A stretch of 64,000 nucleotides of DNA from Bradyrhizobium ottawaense (GCF_002278135.3 NZ_CP029425.2:6114001-6178000), one strand, 5' to 3'. Shown: positions 32,028-41,606, counted from the stretch's first letter. The notes: generated from the letters alone by a model not told the origin. Program-made: numbers and translations.

Positions 32028-32964
32028 GGCGGATCCTGGGGTCGAGCACGGCGTAGAGCATGTCGACGATGAAATTCACGATGACGAAGCCGCAGGCAAC
32101 CAGCAGCACGACGCCCTGGAGGATGACGAGGTCGCGGGTGTAGATCGCCCCGACCAGCAGCCGGCCGATGCCGGGCAGCGCAAAGATCGATTCCACGATC
32201 AGGGTGCCGCCGAGCAGGCGGCCGATATTGATGCCTGTGACCGTCACCAGCGTCAGCGACGAGGGCTTGAGCGCATGCACGAACAGGATACGCGCGGGCT
32301 TGAGACCCTTGGCCTTGGCGAGCGCGATATAATCCTCCTGCAAGGTCGCGATCATGTCGGAGCGCAGCACCCGCATGATTCCCGGCCATTCCGCCAGCGC
32401 CAGCGTCAGTGCCGGCAGCACGAAGAAGCGTAAATTCGCCAGCGGCGCCTCGGTGAACGGCACATAGCCCGTCGCCGGCAGCCAGTGCAGCTCGACCGCG
32501 AACAGATAGATCAGCAGGATCGCCACCAGGAACGACGGCATCGACAGCATCGCGAACGCGCTGCCGGTCATGAAACGGTCGAACGCGCCGCCGGCACGCG
32601 CGGCACAGGCGATCGCAACCGGGACGCCGATCAACAGTCCGATGAACTCGGCCATCAGCATCAGTTGGAGCGAGACCGGAATGCGCTCGGCGACCGCCTG
32701 CAACACCGTCTGCCCGGTGCGGAACGAGCGGCCGAGATCGCCCTGCAGGACGTGACCGAGCCAGCTCAGGTAACGCCACCACAGCGGCTGATCGAGCCCC
32801 ATGTCACGGCGCAGCGCCGCGACAGTCTCCGGCGTTGCCTGATCGCCGAGGATGACGAGAGCGAGATCGCCCGGCAGCAGCGAGGCGATCAGGAAGGTCA
32901 ACAGCGACACGGCGAGCAACACCGGCAGCATGCCAAGCAGCCGCCGAACGACGAAGTTCAGCAT
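32014..32964 (-). CDS. Dipeptide/oligopeptide ABC transporter permease (DppB type)
   Basis: The 316-residue permease has the typical DppB start MLNFVVRRLLGMLPVLLAVS and the pattern RRDMGLDQPLWWRYLSWLGHVLQGDLGRSF. It pairs with the DppC-type permease to form the channel. It begins 7 bp after the binding-protein stop. Confidence 0.92.
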   Translation of the reverse strand: MLNFVVRRLLGMLPVLLAVSLLTFLIASLLPGDLALVILGDQATPETVAALRRDMGLDQPLWWRYLSWLGHVLQGDLGRSFRTGQTVLQAVAERIPVSLQLMLMAEFIGLLIGVPVAIACAARAGGAFDRFMTGSAFAMLSMPSFLVAILLIYLFAVELHWLPATGYVPFTEAPLANLRFFVLPALTLALAEWPGIMRVLRSDMIATLQEDYIALAKAKGLKPARILFVHALKPSSLTLVTVTGINIGRLLGGTLIVESIFALPGIGRLLVGAIYTRDLVILQGVVLLVACGFVIVNFIVDMLYAVLDPRIRHGHA

Positions 32965-32971
32965 CGCGCCA

Positions 32972-34516
32972 TCATTCCAGCCAGGTCCTCGATACGTCGA
33001 TCACGCCGTTGTAGATCTTGGGGAAGCCTTTCAGCTTGGCGCTCGACAGCGCGTAATAAGTGTTCTGGAAGGTCCAGAACCAGATTGCCTCCTTGTTGAT
33101 CAGGCGGCCGATGGCGCAGTAATCCTCGGTGCGTTGCCCAAGGTCGGCGGTGACGCGCGCGTGGTCCAGCAGCTTGTCGAGCTCCGGGTTTGAGTATCCG
33201 GCCAATGCCAGCGGGCTGCCGCTGCGGAAATTCGCGTACATCTGCGGGTCGGGATCGGCGAGATCGACGATGCGCCACGGCGTCATCTGGAACTGGCGGG
33301 TGAAGGCGCGTGACGGAATGGTCGCCTGATCGACCTGCTCGATCTCCATGTTGGCGCCGGCGCGCTTCCAGAATTGCTGAAGCACCTGGCCGATCATGCG
33401 GCCGCGCGGGGTTGCGGTCACCAGCATCTTGAACTCGACCGGCTTGCCGTAATCCTTGATCAGCGCCTTGGCCTTCTCGACATCGAACGGCAGCGCGCCG
33501 TCATCCTTGCATTTGACCCAGGAGCCATCGCCATAGGGATTGGTCGCGGGCCGGCTCAGGCCGTTGCTGATCGCCTGCGACATTTTCGGGCGGTCGAGCG
33601 CCATCACCAGCGCCTGACGCACGCGGACATCGTCGAACGGCGCGACCTTGGTGTTGAAGGCGTAGACCTGCGCGCCCGAGCCCTTGTAGGTGTGCACCGT
33701 GAGCTTGGAGTCCTTCTGCGCCTTCATGATGTTGTCGGCGTCGTTCTCGTCGTCCCAGATGATGTCGGCCTCGCCCGATTGCAGCGAGGCGAAGCGCGAC
33801 TGCGCATCGGGCAGCGGCTTTAAGATGATGCGGTCGAGATAGGGACGGCCCTTGTCCCAGTAGTTGGGGTTTTTCTCCAGCACCATCCGGTCGCCTGCGG
33901 TCCATGATTTCAGGATGTAGGGACCAGTGCCGACGGGATTGCGATTGTAGTCGTCACCCTTCGTCTTCCAGGCGGTCGGCGACTGAATGACGTTGTTGGA
34001 GCTCTGGATGGTGATCACCGCCGGCCAGTTCACCGAGGGATCGGTCAGATTGAAGACAACGGTGGTTTCGTCCGGCGCCAGCACTTCCTTGACGTTGGTG
34101 ATGTAGAAGGCGCAGCGGCATTTGTTGGCCGGGTCCTTCTGCCGGTCAAAATTCTCCTTGAAGGCCTGCGCATTGAACGGCGTGCCGTCGTGGAATTTCA
34201 CACCCTCGCGGAGCCTGAAGGTCCAGCTCTTGTAATCGTCGGAATGGGTCCATGACATCGCGAGCTTTGGCGCGGCTTCGCCCTTGTCGTCGAGCGTGGT
34301 CAGCGTATCGAAGATCGCCGCGGCCGCGGTGAAGGTCGAGGTGTCGTAGACGCCGACCTTGAGCGGATCGAAGCCCGCGATCTCCAGCTCCTGGCCGACG
34401 GTGATGCTGCCGCCCGGCTTCTGCGCTTGCACCGGCCCGGCCAGCGGAAGGAGGGCAAATGCCGCAACAAGGAAAATCGGCGCGTGCTTGCGCGCCGCGG
34501 CAGCAATGTTCGTCAT
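32972..34516 (-). CDS. Periplasmic substrate-binding protein, dipeptide-type ABC transporter
   Basis: The 514-residue precursor of the SBP_bac_5 family has a signal MTNIAAAARKHAPIFLVAAF and cleavage at VQA-QKPG. The family element RLREGVKFHDGTPFNAQAF is present. I chose ATG 34516 because GGAGGAACC precedes it; an in-frame ATG at 34630 gives a poor signal. It is the first gene of the importer operon. The CoA-transferase gene lies 131 bp upstream on the same strand, so the imported compound could be an acid activated as a CoA ester (inferred, weak). Confidence 0.92.
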   Translation of the reverse strand: MTNIAAAARKHAPIFLVAAFALLPLAGPVQAQKPGGSITVGQELEIAGFDPLKVGVYDTSTFTAAAAIFDTLTTLDDKGEAAPKLAMSWTHSDDYKSWTFRLREGVKFHDGTPFNAQAFKENFDRQKDPANKCRCAFYITNVKEVLAPDETTVVFNLTDPSVNWPAVITIQSSNNVIQSPTAWKTKGDDYNRNPVGTGPYILKSWTAGDRMVLEKNPNYWDKGRPYLDRIILKPLPDAQSRFASLQSGEADIIWDDENDADNIMKAQKDSKLTVHTYKGSGAQVYAFNTKVAPFDDVRVRQALVMALDRPKMSQAISNGLSRPATNPYGDGSWVKCKDDGALPFDVEKAKALIKDYGKPVEFKMLVTATPRGRMIGQVLQQFWKRAGANMEIEQVDQATIPSRAFTRQFQMTPWRIVDLADPDPQMYANFRSGSPLALAGYSNPELDKLLDHARVTADLGQRTEDYCAIGRLINKEAIWFWTFQNTYYALSSAKLKGFPKIYNGVIDVSRTWLE

Positions 34517-34647
34517 GGTTCCTCCCGGGATCCCTCGTCCGATGTTTCGGATCGTTGAATGACTGGGGACGAGATTGGCGACAAAAGCTCGCCACGGCAA
34601 GAGGAACGCGCGACAGATCACACGCCGCACGTGCGGCGTAATGGTGC

Positions 34648-35844
34648 TCAGCCTGTCGCGGCAGTTTTGCCTGTCGGAATTGATGCATCATCGGCGAGGC
34701 TGATCTCTTCGCGCAGGGCATCCGTATGCTCGCCGAGCACGGCCATCGTCTTGGCCGGCGTGGTATCGGCACCCGACATCCGGAATGGCAGGTTGAGCAC
34801 CTGAAAGGAGCCGCCCTCGTCCCGCACCTCGGAGAGCGCCTGCCGGTGCGCAAGCTGCGGATCGGCCAGCGCCTCGGACACGGTGCGATAGGCCGAAGCC
34901 GGCACGCCGGCAGCCCCGAGCGCTGCGAGACACGCATCGGTCGTGAGCTGCCGCGACCAGGCCTCGACGCCGTCCATCACCTCGGCCCAATTCTCGCGGC
35001 GCGCGGCATAGGTCGCAAAGCGCGGATCGGAGATCCATTCGGGGTGACCGATCACGCCCATCAATCCCTGGAACGTCTTCTCGCTGGCGACCGTGATCAT
35101 GACATAGCCGCTTGCCGTCTCGGTCGGGCCGAACATCGGGCGCGGCGGTGGCTTCACGGCGAATTGTGCGCTCTGCAATTCGGTCAGCGTCAGTGACAGC
35201 ATCGATTCCAGCATCGACACGTCGATGTGCTGGCCAAGGCCGGTCACGGTCCGCTGATAGAGTGCGGACGCGATCGCGCCGAAGCCGTAGGTGCCGGTGA
35301 CCACGTCGGCGTGATAGATGCCGCAATAATCAGGGCGATTGCGGCCGGGCTGGTAGGCCAGATGCGCCATATCATAGCCGGAGGCGGCATGGATCACCGG
35401 CGCATAGGCCGGCAGCTCGGCCGAGGGGCCGGTCTGGCCGTGGCCCGAGATCGAGCAATAGATCAGCTTCGGGTTGACGGTGCGCAGCCTGTCGTAGTCG
35501 AGCCGCAGCCGATGCATCACGCCGGGGCGAAAGTTCTCGACCAGGATGTCTGATGTCGCGGCCAGCCGGCGCACCGCCTCCTTGCCGTCCTCGGACTTGA
35601 GGTCGAGCACGACGCTCTTCTTGCCGACATTGAGCTGGCCGAACGCGGTGCTGCACCCCTTGCGCAGCGGCGGCCGGGTCCGCATGGTCTCCCCGCCGTC
35701 GGTCTCGATCTTGATGACCTCAGCGCCCATGTCGGCAAGCATCCGCGCGCAGTGAGGACCGGCGATGGTGGTGGAAAAATCCAGGACCCTCAGCCCGGCG
35801 AAGGTTTTTGTCGTCGTCCCCTCATGCTTATCTGCTAGCTGCAT
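34648..35844 (-). CDS. CaiB/BaiF family CoA transferase
   Basis: The 398-residue class III CoA transferase moves CoA between carboxylic acids. The sequence shows GLRVLDFSTTIAGPHCARMLADMGAEVIKIE at the N-terminus and the catalytic aspartate region RNRPDYCGIYHADVVTGTYG. In this family the nucleophilic aspartate lies about 170 residues in, matching D in NRPDYCG. It is located upstream of the peptide-type importer. The substrate is not deducible. Confidence 0.9.
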   Translation of the reverse strand: MQLADKHEGTTTKTFAGLRVLDFSTTIAGPHCARMLADMGAEVIKIETDGGETMRTRPPLRKGCSTAFGQLNVGKKSVVLDLKSEDGKEAVRRLAATSDILVENFRPGVMHRLRLDYDRLRTVNPKLIYCSISGHGQTGPSAELPAYAPVIHAASGYDMAHLAYQPGRNRPDYCGIYHADVVTGTYGFGAIASALYQRTVTGLGQHIDVSMLESMLSLTLTELQSAQFAVKPPPRPMFGPTETASGYVMITVASEKTFQGLMGVIGHPEWISDPRFATYAARRENWAEVMDGVEAWSRQLTTDACLAALGAAGVPASAYRTVSEALADPQLAHRQALSEVRDEGGSFQVLNLPFRMSGADTTPAKTMAVLGEHTDALREEISLADDASIPTGKTAATG

Positions 35845-35989
35845 GCCTGCTCACGTCCTTGGGTCTTAGGAACTCTCGAAGTTCTCTGTTGTTGATGCGG
35901 CGACCCTAGAGGGCGGCGGCCGAGTAGGAAAGTGTTTACCGAACCGACACGCCGCGTGGGTGGGCTTTAAGAATTCCCGGACAACTGGA

Positions 35990-36015
35990 CCCGTTCTTGC
36001 ATAGTAGCGAACGGG
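35990..36015. promoter_or_regulatory. Inverted repeat upstream of glgA
   Basis: CCCGTTC (35990-35996) and GAACGGG (36009-36015) are perfect 7-bp arms around 12 bases, 21 bp before the glycogen synthase start. It may be an operator or part of the leader. Confidence 0.3.
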
Positions 36016-36036
36016 ATCGACAGAGGGCAGCTGTTC

Positions 36037-37452
36037 TTGAGGGTCTTGTTCGTCACCACGGAGTTGGACGACTTCGTCCGCGTCGGCGGCCTTGGAGCCG
36101 TGTCCGCTGCGCTGCCCCGCGCCCTTCGCTCCTTTGCCGATATCCGGATCATGCTGCCCGGCTATCGCGACATCATCGAGCAACTCACCCATATTCAGAT
36201 CGTTGGGCGCAGCCCGGCCTTCGCAGAGATGCCGGCCTGCTCGCTCGGACGGGCAGCGACCAAGGACGGCCTGCCGGTCTACGTGCTGTTGTGCTCGCAA
36301 CTTTACGACCGGCCCGGTAACCCCTATGGCGACGAGTCCGGGCGCGACTGGCCCGACAATGACATCCGCTTCGCGCGCTTTGCCTCTGCCGCCACTGAGC
36401 TGGCCATGGGCAAGCTGGACAAGAATTGGGCAGCTGACCTGATCCATGCCAATGACTGGCAGGCCTCGCTCGTGCCGGCCTATCTCGCCTGGCGCGGCTC
36501 CAAGCTGCCGTCGATCCTGACCATTCACAATCTTGCCTATCAGGGCCTCTTCCCGAAGGACTCGCTGCGGCGGATCGGCGCACCGGAGAGCTCTTTCCAC
36601 ATCGACGGTGTCGAGTTCTACGACCAGCTGTCCTTCCTCAAGGCGGGCCTCGTCTACGCCTCGCACCTCACCACCGTCAGCGGCACCTATGCGCGCGAGA
36701 TCACCACCGCCGAATTCGGCTGCGGCCTGGAGGGCCTGCTCCGCCTGCGCTCGGACGCGTCCGAGCTCACCGGCATCCTCAACGGCATCGACGAGAGCTG
36801 GGACCCGCGCTCCTGCGCCCAGCTCGCCCAGCAGTTCGGCGCCGGCGACTGGGTCGGCAAGAGGGCCAATGCGGACTACGTCCGCAAGCAGTTTGGCTTA
36901 GCGGTCTCGCGCGGCCCGATGTTCGGCATCGTCGCGCGTCTCGTGCACCAGAAGGGCATCGATCTCGTGCTGTCGGCGGCCGACGAGATCGTCGATGCCG
37001 GCGGACAGATCGTGGTCACCGGCTCCGGCGAGCCGGCGCTGGAGCAGGCCTTGATCGACGCGCATCGCCGCCGCCCCGACGCGATCGGAGTTGTGATCGG
37101 CTTCAACGATGCCCAGGCCCGCCGCATCTTTGCCGGCAGCGATTTCACCCTGATGCCGTCGCGCTTCGAGCCGTGCGGGCTCAGCCAGATGTACGCCCAG
37201 CGCTTCGGCTCGCTGCCAATCGGTCACCAGACCGGCGGCCTTGCCGAAACCATCACCGACGGCGAGACCGGCTTCCTGTTCTCGAGGCCCTCGCGCGAGT
37301 CCTTCCTTGGCGGCGTCCGCCGCGCGTTCTCGGCCTTCATGGCGCAGGACCAGCTCGACACCATGCGCCGCAGCGCCATGGGGCGATCGTTCTCCTGGAG
37401 CATCTCGGCGGGAAGTTACAGCGCGCTGTACCGGAAGCTGGCTTCGGTGTGA
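36037..37452 (+). CDS. glgA: Glycogen synthase-like glycosyltransferase (GT5)
   Basis: The 471-residue enzyme of the GlgA family transfers glucose from ADP-glucose to an alpha-1,4-glucan. Both Rossmann halves are present: MRVLFVTTELDDFVRVGGLG at the start and the nucleotide-binding RFEPCGLSQMYAQRFGSLPI in the C-terminal half (ExxxxxxxE-type region). The N-terminal KxGGL motif reads RVGGL, so the usual lysine that contacts the nucleotide-sugar is arginine. It starts with TTG. It is not next to glgBXC; the debranching-type gene lies 21 kb away. A role in glycogen or another glucan is likely. Confidence 0.82.
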   Translation: MRVLFVTTELDDFVRVGGLGAVSAALPRALRSFADIRIMLPGYRDIIEQLTHIQIVGRSPAFAEMPACSLGRAATKDGLPVYVLLCSQLYDRPGNPYGDESGRDWPDNDIRFARFASAATELAMGKLDKNWAADLIHANDWQASLVPAYLAWRGSKLPSILTIHNLAYQGLFPKDSLRRIGAPESSFHIDGVEFYDQLSFLKAGLVYASHLTTVSGTYAREITTAEFGCGLEGLLRLRSDASELTGILNGIDESWDPRSCAQLAQQFGAGDWVGKRANADYVRKQFGLAVSRGPMFGIVARLVHQKGIDLVLSAADEIVDAGGQIVVTGSGEPALEQALIDAHRRRPDAIGVVIGFNDAQARRIFAGSDFTLMPSRFEPCGLSQMYAQRFGSLPIGHQTGGLAETITDGETGFLFSRPSRESFLGGVRRAFSAFMAQDQLDTMRRSAMGRSFSWSISAGSYSALYRKLASV

Positions 37453-37477
37453 GACAGAGGCGTATCTCTGTTCTCCG

Positions 37478-37504
37478 CCGTTGCGAGCGCAGCGAAGCAA
37501 TCCG
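37478..37504. repeat. Single arm of a dispersed REP-like repeat
   Basis: CCGTTGCGAGCGCAGCGAAG followed by CAATCCG matches one arm of the element at 27950-28037. It lies between the convergent ends of the glycogen synthase and MpaB-like genes. Confidence 0.6.
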
Positions 37505-37517
37505 AGAGATCGGGCCT

Positions 37518-38474
37518 TTACCCCTTTCCGCGCACATCCATCTGCGGCCGCCCGATCCACGCCCTGTTGAGGCAGCGCGTCATCCAGTCGGGCTGCGGCT
37601 CGCCCCGCAGCCGCGCCTGCGCTTCCTGGTAGGGCCCGACATAGCGCAGCCGATCCGGCAATGTCGGATAGATGCGCCGGATCCATCGCAGCGCGTTGTC
37701 GGCCGATCTGAGCTCCCGCTCGCCGAGCTCGAACCCGAAGCCGGCGCGCAATCGTTCCGGCAGCAGGCTCGCCGTGAGCGAGCGATACCATCGTGGCGGC
37801 CGCAACCACGGACGCGCGCCGCTAAAAATCTGCGCCGCGATCTCGCGCGCCGCCGGGCTCACGGTCAGCGTGTCCGTCTGCACCATCGCCGCGGTGTAGG
37901 ACGTAAAGCCCGACCAGTCCGCGGGCAGATCATCCGCCGTCAATCCGAACAATGCACCGAACGTCCGACTCTCGCTCCAGTAGCGCTCGCGCTCCTCCAC
38001 GGAGAATGGCGGCAGAACCAGCTCGTGCGCCATCAGCGCCGTCTCGACCAGCGTCGCATGGACCCAACGCAGCGAGGGGATATCGTTGGCGCAGTAGCGC
38101 GAGCCTGCCGCAAAGGGACCGACCGTCTCCGGCATCTCTCCGACGATCATGCTGTGTCGTCGGTGCAGCTGCCGGGAGGACAGCAAGGCACGGTCGAGCG
38201 AGCCGAACACCATGGCAAAGACGATGTCGAAGGTGCGATGGAAGCGGCCAATCGGATCGGCCAGGGTTTTCGAATGCTCGGCGATGGCGGCGGCGACCCA
38301 GGGATGCGCCAGTTGCAGCAACAACGCGCGGCCGGCACCGAGAAAGATGACCGCCTCCCGGTCGATCCGCCAGGTCAGCGTATCAGGACCGAACACGCCC
38401 GCTACCGGCCCCGCCGCGTTGGCGCGGACCAGATCGAGCGTTGCCTCCAGATCTTTCTCAGCGACCAATTGCAA
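37518..38474 (-). CDS. MpaB-like oxygenase family protein (DUF2236)
   Basis: The 318-residue protein belongs to the ER-bound oxygenase MpaB/rubber oxygenase (Lcp) superfamily, expected to bind b-type haem. Features are TWRIDREAVIFLGAGRALLLQLAHPWVAAAI (residues about 34-64), GRFHRTFDIVFAMVFG, and the histidine in LRWVHATLVETALMAHELVLPP, which aligns with the haem-ligand histidine of this family. No signal peptide. Substrate unknown. Confidence 0.85.
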   Translation of the reverse strand: MQLVAEKDLEATLDLVRANAAGPVAGVFGPDTLTWRIDREAVIFLGAGRALLLQLAHPWVAAAIAEHSKTLADPIGRFHRTFDIVFAMVFGSLDRALLSSRQLHRRHSMIVGEMPETVGPFAAGSRYCANDIPSLRWVHATLVETALMAHELVLPPFSVEERERYWSESRTFGALFGLTADDLPADWSGFTSYTAAMVQTDTLTVSPAAREIAAQIFSGARPWLRPPRWYRSLTASLLPERLRAGFGFELGERELRSADNALRWIRRIYPTLPDRLRYVGPYQEAQARLRGEPQPDWMTRCLNRAWIGRPQMDVRGKG

Positions 38475-38559
38475 GCCTCGCGACGAACACGGGGCAACAA
38501 TAGCCCAGACCTAGCCCTCGGGAAATCGCCACTGCGCAAGACAATCACGCGTAAAGCCC

Positions 38560-39696
38560 TCACTCCGCCGCAATCGGCATCTCCTCCATATGCTCGTGCA
38601 GCACCACCCCGGCGAGCGGATCGAATTCGCCGATCCAGGGCTTGCGTGCCAGGACCGATCGCGTGTGAGCGTAACCAGCGTGCCAACGCCGTGTGATCCC
38701 CGACGGACTGAAGTCGATATCCTTGGTATGGGTCTCGCGCTCAAGCTGCGGCGCCAGCAGCCGTACCACATGCATGCGGGTCGGACAGCCATAGCTCGTC
38801 AACTCTCTCACCGCGGGATCGCTGCGCTCGCTCTCCGGAAGCCGTGCCGCGAGCTGGTTGATGACATGGCGCAGGCGATGGGCCTGCTGCTGGCGCGCAA
38901 TCTGGCTCGAAATGCGGCTGGAATATTGCACGTCCTTGTGCCGGTTCAGCACCTCCGCGATCGTGTTCGGCTCGGGTCCGACGGGATTCCACAAATGCAC
39001 GGAGAAGATCAGCGAATCCCTGCGCGGATTGTCGTCGAACACCGCTTCCGTCGGCGTGTTCGACAGGATGCCGCCGTCCCAATAGAGCTCGCCGTCGATG
39101 CGCACCGCCGGGAAAGCCGGCGGCAGCGCGCCCGACGCCATTATGTGCTTCACCGTCAGTTCACTGTCGCGGCTGTCGAAATAGCGCATTTCACTGGTGC
39201 CGACATGAGCCGCACCGACCGTCAGGCGCGGCGCGCAGCGATTGGCGAGATCGAAATCGACGAGCTCGCTCAGCGTCTTCTCCAGCGGCGCGGTCGAATA
39301 ATAGCCCGCGTTGTCGGCACCGAGCGGATAGGAATCGCCCGCATGCGCCAGTGGATTGGGCCGGAAGAAGCCGCGAATGCCGCCGGTGACCGTCGACCAA
39401 TAAGCGAGCCTCTCGTTGAAGTCGGGAAAGGCGCCGCCCAGGGTCCAGACCGGGGCCTGCTCCATCCGCTTCCAGAATTCCTTCAGGCGCGCAAGCCGTT
39501 GCTCCGGCACGTTGCCGGCAATCAGGCTCGCATTGATGGCGCCGATCGAGGTGCCGATGACCCAGTCCGGCTCGATGCCGGCCTCGTGCAGCGCCTGGTA
39601 GACACCCGCCTGATAGGAGCCAAGCGCACCGCCGCCCTGAAGCACCAGCACGACCTGACCCGGGATATCCGCACCTTTGCCCTTCATGCCGTTCAT
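38560..39696 (-). CDS. Patatin-like phospholipase
   Basis: The 378-residue serine lipid acyl hydrolase has the oxyanion motif QGGGALGSYQAGV, the nucleophile GTSIGAINA (GxSxG) and the dyad aspartate in WDGGILSNTP. A C-terminal DUF3734-type region follows, with SGITRRWHAGYAHTRSVL. I chose ATG 39696 because AGGAGCG precedes it. No signal peptide, so it is probably cytoplasmic. In other bacteria this subtype is linked to poly-hydroxybutyrate granules or membrane lipid turnover. Confidence 0.88.
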   Translation of the reverse strand: MNGMKGKGADIPGQVVLVLQGGGALGSYQAGVYQALHEAGIEPDWVIGTSIGAINASLIAGNVPEQRLARLKEFWKRMEQAPVWTLGGAFPDFNERLAYWSTVTGGIRGFFRPNPLAHAGDSYPLGADNAGYYSTAPLEKTLSELVDFDLANRCAPRLTVGAAHVGTSEMRYFDSRDSELTVKHIMASGALPPAFPAVRIDGELYWDGGILSNTPTEAVFDDNPRRDSLIFSVHLWNPVGPEPNTIAEVLNRHKDVQYSSRISSQIARQQQAHRLRHVINQLAARLPESERSDPAVRELTSYGCPTRMHVVRLLAPQLERETHTKDIDFSPSGITRRWHAGYAHTRSVLARKPWIGEFDPLAGVVLHEHMEEMPIAAE

Positions 39697-39897
39697 GGTT
39701 CGCTCCTGGTGAGCCTGCACCGGCCGAATTTTCGTCGCACGCGGCGGCATTGTTACCCGCGATCATTTTAAGAGATGGCGGGATCTTTTGAAATGCCAGT
39801 TGGCTTCCAAGTCCATACGTCCGTGCTATCGCGCGTGGGATGTCATTTCTGGTTCCGATCGGCTAGATTTGAGGTCGATTTCGCTGGGAGCCGATCC

Positions 39898-40779
39898 ATG
39901 GAAATGCACCAGGTCCGCTATTTCCTCGCGGTGGCGCAGCTGCTCAATTTCACGCGCGCGGCCGAGGAGTGCAACGTTACACAGCCCTCGCTGACACGCG
40001 CGATCAAGCAACTCGAGGCCGAGCTTGGCGGCGACCTGTTCCGCCGCGAGCGGCCGGCGGCGCAATTGACCGAGCTCGGCCAGCGCATGCATCCGCTCCT
40101 GAAGCAGTGTTTTGACGCTGCCGCCGGCGCGCGCTCGCTCGCCTCCTCGTTCAAAAGCGGAGAGGTCGGCGCGTTGCGCGTTGCCTTGACGCATTCGATC
40201 GACCTAGCGCTGCTCATTCCGCATCTCAACGAGATCAGGCGGCAATTCAACCAGCTCGAATTCCGCTTCCTGCGCGGGACGAGCCGCGAGGTCGGCGAGT
40301 TCTTGAAGAAAGGTGAAGCCGAGCTCGGCATCGCCGCCGAGATCGATGAGGCCTGGGAACGGCTCGACGCCTGGCCGCTGTTCACCGAGAGCTTCGAGCT
40401 CGTCTTTGGCGACGGACATCGGCTGGCCGGCCGCAGCAGCATCGAACTGGACGATCTGCGCTCGGAGCAACTGTTGAGCCGGACGTTCTGCGAGCATTCG
40501 CGCCGCATCTCCGCGAGCCTGCGCGAGCACGGCATCGAGCATGGCCACGAGATTTCGAGCGAGCGCGACCTGATCGAGCTGGTCGAGGCCGACATCGGCG
40601 TCGCCATGATGCCGCACACCTCGCCCCTGCCGCAGACACTGACGCGTGCCGCCGTCGCCGGCCTGGACGCCCGCCGCACCGTCAGCCTTTACGGCGTGGC
40701 CGGCCGGCAGCGCACGGCGGTCGCCAGCGCCGTGATGCGCATGCTGCGCGGCGCCGACTGGCGCGAGATCGCGGGGTAG
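39898..40779 (+). CDS. LysR family transcriptional regulator
   Basis: The 293-residue regulator has the HTH at residues 1-60 (MEMHQVRYFLAVAQLLNFTR, CNVTQPSLTRAIKQLE) and an effector domain from about 90. The pattern is of the CysB/CynR-like group, with TEIxQ-free standard length. The ATG at 39898 follows GGGAG. It is divergent from the patatin gene and next to a convergent redoxin gene; regulated targets are not obvious. Members of this class near redoxins can respond to oxidants, but no conserved redox cysteine pair is visible, only Cys24 in the HTH and one Cys in RTFCEH. Confidence 0.87.
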   Translation: MEMHQVRYFLAVAQLLNFTRAAEECNVTQPSLTRAIKQLEAELGGDLFRRERPAAQLTELGQRMHPLLKQCFDAAAGARSLASSFKSGEVGALRVALTHSIDLALLIPHLNEIRRQFNQLEFRFLRGTSREVGEFLKKGEAELGIAAEIDEAWERLDAWPLFTESFELVFGDGHRLAGRSSIELDDLRSEQLLSRTFCEHSRRISASLREHGIEHGHEISSERDLIELVEADIGVAMMPHTSPLPQTLTRAAVAGLDARRTVSLYGVAGRQRTAVASAVMRMLRGADWREIAG

Positions 40780-40807
40780 CGAGAACGGTCTTCGATAAGG
40801 GGAGAAC

Positions 40808-41524
40808 TTAGTTCTCCCTGCCCGCGCTCTCCAGCGCGGCGAGCAGATCGTCGATCTCCATGCGTTTGCGGAAATCGGGATCGACGAAGCGGGCCTTCAC
40901 GATGCCGTCGCGGCCGACCACGAACACGGCCGGGATCGGCAGCATCCAGCCATCATTGCCGTGGAATTTCGCCATGTCCTGATAGGACAACAGGCGCTGG
41001 ATCTCGGCACCGAGCCAGATCGCGAGATTGAGCGACAGCGCATAGCCGTTGTCGAGATCGGTCAGGACCGGAAACGGCGCGCCGGATTCAGCCTTGAGCT
41101 GGCGGGTAAATTCCAGCGTCTCCGGCACGACCGCAACAATCTGCGCACCCATGGCCTCGATGCGATCGAACGCCTGGACCACGGCACGGACATTGAGCCG
41201 GCAATAGGGACACCAATGGCCGCGGAAGAACATCACGGCGAGCGGGCCGCGCTGCAGCAGCGAAGGCAGCGTGACGAGACGCCCGGCCTCGTCCGGCAGC
41301 ATGAACGCCGGCATCGCATCGCCCGGGTGAGGCGCGGTCTCGCCACCGCCGTTCCCGCCCAATCTCGCCACCAGGCGATCAACGGCCTCGCCATAGGCCG
41401 GAAAGACCGCACGGCTGGCATCGGCATAGGCGCGGAGCTGTTCGTTCAGCGTGCCGTCCATGTCGCGGCAGCGCTGGAAAGCAAGCCTGAGCTGTTCGGC
41501 ATCGGCTGGCGAGAGAGATGTCAT
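40808..41524 (-). CDS. Peroxiredoxin/redoxin family protein (AhpC/TSA)
   Basis: The 238-residue thioredoxin-fold protein has an active-site RGHWCPYCRLNVRAV (CxxC) instead of the PxxxTxxC of classical peroxiredoxins, so it may act as a thiol peroxidase of the PrxQ-like or redoxin type. I chose ATG 41524, which has GGAG 7 bases upstream; an upstream ATG at 41539 adds five residues. It lies 82 bp downstream of a small secreted-protein gene, with a hairpin in between. Confidence 0.82.
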   Translation of the reverse strand: MTSLSPADAEQLRLAFQRCRDMDGTLNEQLRAYADASRAVFPAYGEAVDRLVARLGGNGGGETAPHPGDAMPAFMLPDEAGRLVTLPSLLQRGPLAVMFFRGHWCPYCRLNVRAVVQAFDRIEAMGAQIVAVVPETLEFTRQLKAESGAPFPVLTDLDNGYALSLNLAIWLGAEIQRLLSYQDMAKFHGNDGWMLPIPAVFVVGRDGIVKARFVDPDFRKRMEIDDLLAALESAGREN

Positions 41525-41568
41525 CTTCTGCTCCGGCATTCCCTTCAGCGAATATTAGTTTCCCGGTT

Positions 41569-41591
41569 CGGCCGCCCGCAAGGGGCGGCCG
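41569..41591 (-). repeat. Intercistronic hairpin
   Basis: A 9-bp perfect stem CGGCCGCCC / GGGCGGCCG with a 5-base loop lies between the 94-residue secreted-protein gene and the redoxin gene. No U-tract follows on the minus strand. Confidence 0.5.
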
Positions 41592-41606
41592 CGATGCCAG
41601 GCCGGC

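Noticed and set aside
37173-38696. 507-codon plus-strand frame
   Set aside because: It overlaps the end of glgA and runs antisense to the MpaB-like gene; composition is Arg/Pro/Gln-rich with no domain.
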